A program made the position numbers and the translations under genes. Under the pieces are notes generated by a model. The model did no database searches, had not been told where the DNA came from, and saw nothing but the letters and a program-made list of their open reading frames with translations. Below are positions 5,249 through 7,971 of a DNA stretch of 7,971 nt, piece after piece (position 1 is the stretch's first letter; each line of letters begins with the position of its first letter). The stretch covers positions 1 to 7,971 of the forward strand of contig JAIRUY010000022.1 of the NCBI GenBank assembly GCA_031254175.1, in the 5' to 3' direction. The DNA is from Treponema sp. GTDB taxonomy: Bacteria > Spirochaetota > Spirochaetia > Treponematales > Breznakiellaceae.

Positions 5249-6906
5249 GGTTTTTATATTTTCTGCTGATGCCGTTTTTTTTCACTCTTGTCTTTTCATC
5301 ATGCGTTGATGAAAAGCAGGTGAAATTTACGGTTTCAGGAACAGAAGTTTTCCTTTTTGCAAAAGGCCGTGCCGCACAGGAAGGAACGCTTGATTTTTCA
5401 AAACAGGAAAAATTTGAATACAGGTTTTCTGACATCTTTGCTGTTCCGCATAACTCTTCGCTTAACGTTGAATATACAATTGATTTTCCTTCCCGGGCGG
5501 AGAACAAAAATTATTCGTTTGTTCTTGATACAGGACAGGCTTCCTGGCATCTGCCGGCTGACTTTGACGGACATTGCGTTTATTCCATACCGGTTGATAA
5601 TTCTTTTGACGGACGTTTCCGTATTTTTTTCGCGTCAGATGAAAAAATCGGGAAAAAATCAATGCCGGAATTAAAAATACATTCAGTTAATGTTGCTGCG
5701 CGTTTTTATGGTTTTTACGATGGCCCTGAAACAAATTTTTCATCAAAACGAATCTTTAAGATCAGTCCGTTTGTTTACAGATACAGCGCAGATGCAAGTT
5801 ATGTAATTGATGTGCCGGCTTCTTTTTTGCCGAACCCGTCGTATGCGGGAATTGAGGCCGCCTTTTCTTCCGGGGGTGTGCTTGAGTTTGCGGGCCGCAG
5901 ATTTGAAACTCTTTCCGGTACAGAAAATATTTTTATTTCGCCGGCTTTGCGTACAGCAGAAGGAAAAGCGGTTTTTTCAGGGGAAGGTGTAACAGTTTTC
6001 AGTTTAAATATAGAGCAGTCTTCTCCGGTTTTCCCTGAGCCTATTATTGCAGACCCTGCTCTTGTTATTGCCTGGCCGAGAGAATCCTGGCGCAGCTCAA
6101 GGTATGAAGTTTTTAAATGGGATCGGTTTTCTTCTGCTCCGGTTTTAATCTTTGATTACGCAGATTACGCAGTGCAGGACAGAATGTTAAAACGTCTTGC
6201 CTTTTTTGTTGAGAAAGCCGGTTTTCGCGGACAGCTTTCGCAAGATACGGAAATTGAGCATCTTCACGGCTGGAATGCGCACAATTACCGGGCGCAGGAC
6301 CTTGCCCGTTTTTTTGACCTTGCCCGCAGGACAAATTTCCCGCTGCTGAATGAAGAAAGGGAACTTGAAAATATTTTACTTAACGAGGGAATTATCCGCG
6401 CGGAGCGGAACGGGAGTCTTTCGGAAATCAGCATTGTTGCAGGTAACGGCGCGATTATTTCAATTACAAGAGAATCTCCTGATTATCTCCGTTACAGATT
6501 TATGGCGCACGAAGGTTTTCACGGCATATTTTTTATTGACGAAGAGTTCCGCGATTTTTCGTGGCAAAGGTGGGAGCGATTGCCCGCAACGGCAAAAAGA
6601 TTCATCACCTCTTATTTTGATTTCCAGCAATACGACACAAAGGATGAATACCTGCTTGTGAACGAATTTATGGGACATATTTTACAGCAGCCGGTTTCTC
6701 AAGCAGCTGATTATTTCGGACGCAATCTTCCTCTGCGTCTTGAAAACACCTGGCGCGTTTCTTCTCTCCCGCAAAAAGACACGGTAACAGGCACATGGCC
6801 GGATCTTGCCGATGCCTTTACAGAAGAAGCGCAGGCGTTCTCCGACTATGTAAACCGGCGCTGGGGATTTACCGCAGGGCGCGTGTGGGGACTTAGAGTC
6901 AGATGA
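5245..6906 (+). CDS. Putative lipoprotein with HEXXH zinc-metallopeptidase signature
   Basis: This 553-residue exported protein starts with a signal peptide (R2, hydrophobic core 3-17) ending in F-S-S-C20, a relaxed spirochaete-style lipobox, so it is probably anchored to a membrane by C20. Residues about 25-260 look beta-rich with no recognised domain. The C-terminal part (about 270-553) carries HGWNAHNYRAQDLARFF and then H422-E-G-F-H426, an HEXXH zinc site. A conserved-looking acidic helix, DEYLLVNEFMGHILQQP, follows, with E468 or E474 as possible third ligand. This spacing fits a gluzincin-type peptidase, but no known family is recognised. There is no clear ribosome binding site. The ATG overlaps the previous stop (ATGA at 5245-5248), which implies translational coupling. 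Peptidase activity is inferred only from the motif. It could instead act on peptidoglycan or be an inactive relative. Confidence 0.68.
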   Translation: MRFLYFLLMPFFFTLVFSSCVDEKQVKFTVSGTEVFLFAKGRAAQEGTLDFSKQEKFEYRFSDIFAVPHNSSLNVEYTIDFPSRAENKNYSFVLDTGQASWHLPADFDGHCVYSIPVDNSFDGRFRIFFASDEKIGKKSMPELKIHSVNVAARFYGFYDGPETNFSSKRIFKISPFVYRYSADASYVIDVPASFLPNPSYAGIEAAFSSGGVLEFAGRRFETLSGTENIFISPALRTAEGKAVFSGEGVTVFSLNIEQSSPVFPEPIIADPALVIAWPRESWRSSRYEVFKWDRFSSAPVLIFDYADYAVQDRMLKRLAFFVEKAGFRGQLSQDTEIEHLHGWNAHNYRAQDLARFFDLARRTNFPLLNEERELENILLNEGIIRAERNGSLSEISIVAGNGAIISITRESPDYLRYRFMAHEGFHGIFFIDEEFRDFSWQRWERLPATAKRFITSYFDFQQYDTKDEYLLVNEFMGHILQQPVSQAADYFGRNLPLRLENTWRVSSLPQKDTVTGTWPDLADAFTEEAQAFSDYVNRRWGFTAGRVWGLRVR

Positions 6907-6942
6907 GTTTACGAAACCTTAAAGAGGGAAATTTCTTCGACC

Positions 6943-7068
6943 ATGGTTTTTATGGCGGAAGCAACCGTAGGTACTGCACATGGTATTATTACCGGAGTGG
7001 ATTGTTATCCAGCAAACCGCCGTGAGAGCGATATTATCCTGAAGCGGTTTATTAAGGCCGTTGGATAA
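6943..7068 (+). pseudogene. Transposase fragment (IS1182/DDE type), remnant
   Basis: The 41 codons between the ATG at 6943 and the TAA at 7066 contain a segment typical of IS1182-like DDE transposases: ATVGTAHGIITGVDCYPANRRESDIILKR. In such enzymes this region follows the first catalytic aspartate strand and leads on to hundreds more residues, none of which are found here. The frame is open upstream to the lipoprotein stop (6904-6906) but shows no further transposase similarity that I can see. No terminal inverted repeats were found. It is a small leftover of an insertion sequence and is not expected to be functional. The family call comes from motif memory and needs a database search. Confidence 0.5.
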
Positions 7069-7158
7069 TTGCCCGGATGGCCATATAACCGCCTTAATTC
7101 TGATAAGCTCGAAATTGAAAAACTTAGGAAAATTTTAGAAAAAGCCAGTTTGTCAACA
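7045..7158 (+). pseudogene. Possible C-terminal remnant of a DapA-family (dihydrodipicolinate synthase-like) gene
   Basis: Read in the same frame as the transposase fragment and across its TAA stop, the sequence gives FIKAVG, stop, LPGWPYNRLNSDKLEIEKLRKILEKASL. This resembles the last 35 or so residues of DapA/N-acetylneuraminate-lyase family enzymes, where a G-LPG turn is followed by RPPY-x-PL, a charged helix and a final LxKAGL. The rest of the enzyme is missing, and the transposase fragment stands directly where it should be. An insertion or deletion may have removed it. The fragment overlaps the 3' end of the convergent racemase gene by a few bases. It is too short for certainty. Confidence 0.33.
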
Positions 7159-7944
7159 AGTCCCGTATTTCGTAAGTTTTTCCGGTGCTGTCAGTTCAAT
7201 GAGTTTGCGGGCAACTAGCAGACCAGGATCGATGACAGGTATGGCAAAGTCCCGGGATTTTATCGCAAGCGGCAGTTCTGTACAGCCAAGGATTACCGCC
7301 TCCGCGCCTTGGTCAATAAGTCGGTCTATTTCGCGGCTTACCAAGTCGCGCGCTTGGGGTTTTATCTCCTGAGAATATGCTTTTATGCCGTATTCTTCGG
7401 AATAAATTGCCTCATGTACCCTTTCCCGGCCCTGTGCTTCAGGCTCCATCAACTCAAAATTTTCTTCTGCGTCAAGGTACTCATGGTAGACCCTGCTTTT
7501 ATGTGTCCCTTTGGTAGCCAAAAGCCCTACACGTGTAACGCGCAGGGTTTCCTTAATGTATTCCGCGCAGGTTTTAAGCATGTTGACAATTATTAGATCA
7601 GGCAGGGATTCTTTTACCATAGCGCAGAAGGGATTAAAGATACGGTCTGAATGAGCGGTATTGCAGGCGACAACGGCAACGCGTATCCCGGCCATGTAAA
7701 GGCGCCGGGCGCACTCGAACATTCCAAAAGCCGGGTTTTCAATTTTTCCATCGTTCTGTAGAAGGAAGGCAGTTCTGTCGGGAATAATTGAAGGGCAGGA
7801 AATCAACACGCAGTTGACATGATCCTGATCTTTGGACACGCGGGTGTTCGCAAATATCTTTTGGACAAAATCAAGGCCTGCCTGAGGGCCGATTCCTCCA
7901 ATCACGCCTATGGGGGGCGTAATTTCCATTGTCCTGCTTGCCAT
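7153..7944 (-). CDS. Aspartate/glutamate racemase family protein (amino-acid racemase)
   Basis: This is a PLP-independent amino-acid racemase of the Asp/Glu/hydantoin racemase superfamily, cytoplasmic, which interconverts L- and D-amino acids with two cysteines acting as acid and base. The N-terminal IGVIGGIGPQAG (12-23), the first catalytic site ACNTAH (C94) and the second GCTELPLA (C221) are all present, and the 263-residue length is normal. The specificity (aspartate, glutamate or broad) cannot be told from sequence alone. D-amino acids would most likely serve peptidoglycan or be catabolised. The first ATG (7944) has only a weak GGAAA upstream. ATG at 7929 (M6) is an alternative just before the conserved strand. 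The frame is open upstream to the window edge, so a further upstream start is not fully excluded. The gene converges on the debris at 6943-7158. Confidence 0.85.
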   Translation of the reverse strand: MASRTMEITPPIGVIGGIGPQAGLDFVQKIFANTRVSKDQDHVNCVLISCPSIIPDRTAFLLQNDGKIENPAFGMFECARRLYMAGIRVAVVACNTAHSDRIFNPFCAMVKESLPDLIIVNMLKTCAEYIKETLRVTRVGLLATKGTHKSRVYHEYLDAEENFELMEPEAQGRERVHEAIYSEEYGIKAYSQEIKPQARDLVSREIDRLIDQGAEAVILGCTELPLAIKSRDFAIPVIDPGLLVARKLIELTAPEKLTKYGTC

Positions 7945-7971
7945 GTTAGCTTTCCATTTAAGTGGCAGTAG

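Noticed and set aside
7309..7596. 95-residue plus-strand open frame
   Set aside because: It is antisense to the racemase across its conserved region and has no independent support.
1..7971. CRISPR arrays, tRNA or rRNA genes, intact insertion sequences
   Set aside because: No regular short direct repeats, no cloverleaf-like or rRNA-like sequence, and no complete transposase or terminal repeats were seen by eye.

Overview
The window looks like chromosomal DNA from a Treponema-type spirochaete. This is inferred from gene content, not from a marker gene. The best clue is a TPR-protein-associated TRAP transporter (TPAT) set in the order tatT, tatP, fused tatQ-M, the arrangement known from Treponema pallidum (Tp0956 to Tp0958). 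Relaxed lipoboxes and AT-rich, T-rich coding sequence fit the same assignment.

Layout. (1) 2-3682, plus strand: the 3' part of tatT, whose true start lies outside the window, then a TRAP solute-binding protein and a 628-residue DctQ-DctM membrane fusion. (2) 3683-3740: a short convergent gap with a 7-bp hairpin. (3) 3741-4328, minus strand: an unrecognised 195-residue protein. (4) 4329-4468: a divergent regulatory region. (5) 4469-6906, plus strand: two translationally coupled genes. The first is a nucleotidyltransferase-like protein whose catalytic loop looks degraded. The second is a lipoprotein with an HEXXH metallopeptidase signature. (6) 6907 to about 7155: gene debris, with a transposase fragment running into what looks like the last residues of a DapA-type lyase/synthase. 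(7) 7153-7944, minus strand: a PLP-independent aspartate/glutamate racemase family enzyme, convergent with the debris.

The most interesting structure is non-coding. The roughly 100 bp before tatP (661-763) is repeated almost exactly before the nucleotidyltransferase-like gene (4366-4468). Each copy carries a 30-bp palindrome (perfect in copy 2), a TATAAT box, a 12-bp-stem hairpin near the predicted transcript start, and the same AAAGGTG ribosome binding site just before the ATG. The sequence is conserved up to the hairpin loops, and only the loops differ freely. This suggests a shared promoter, operator and leader cassette that puts nutrient uptake (tatP-tatQM) and the uncharacterised NTase-like/lipoprotein pair under common control. 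It may belong to a dispersed family of such cassettes. In copy 2 the palindrome also abuts a minus-strand TATAAT for the divergent 195-residue gene, so one operator could govern three transcription units.

No tRNA, rRNA, CRISPR array or intact insertion sequence was seen.
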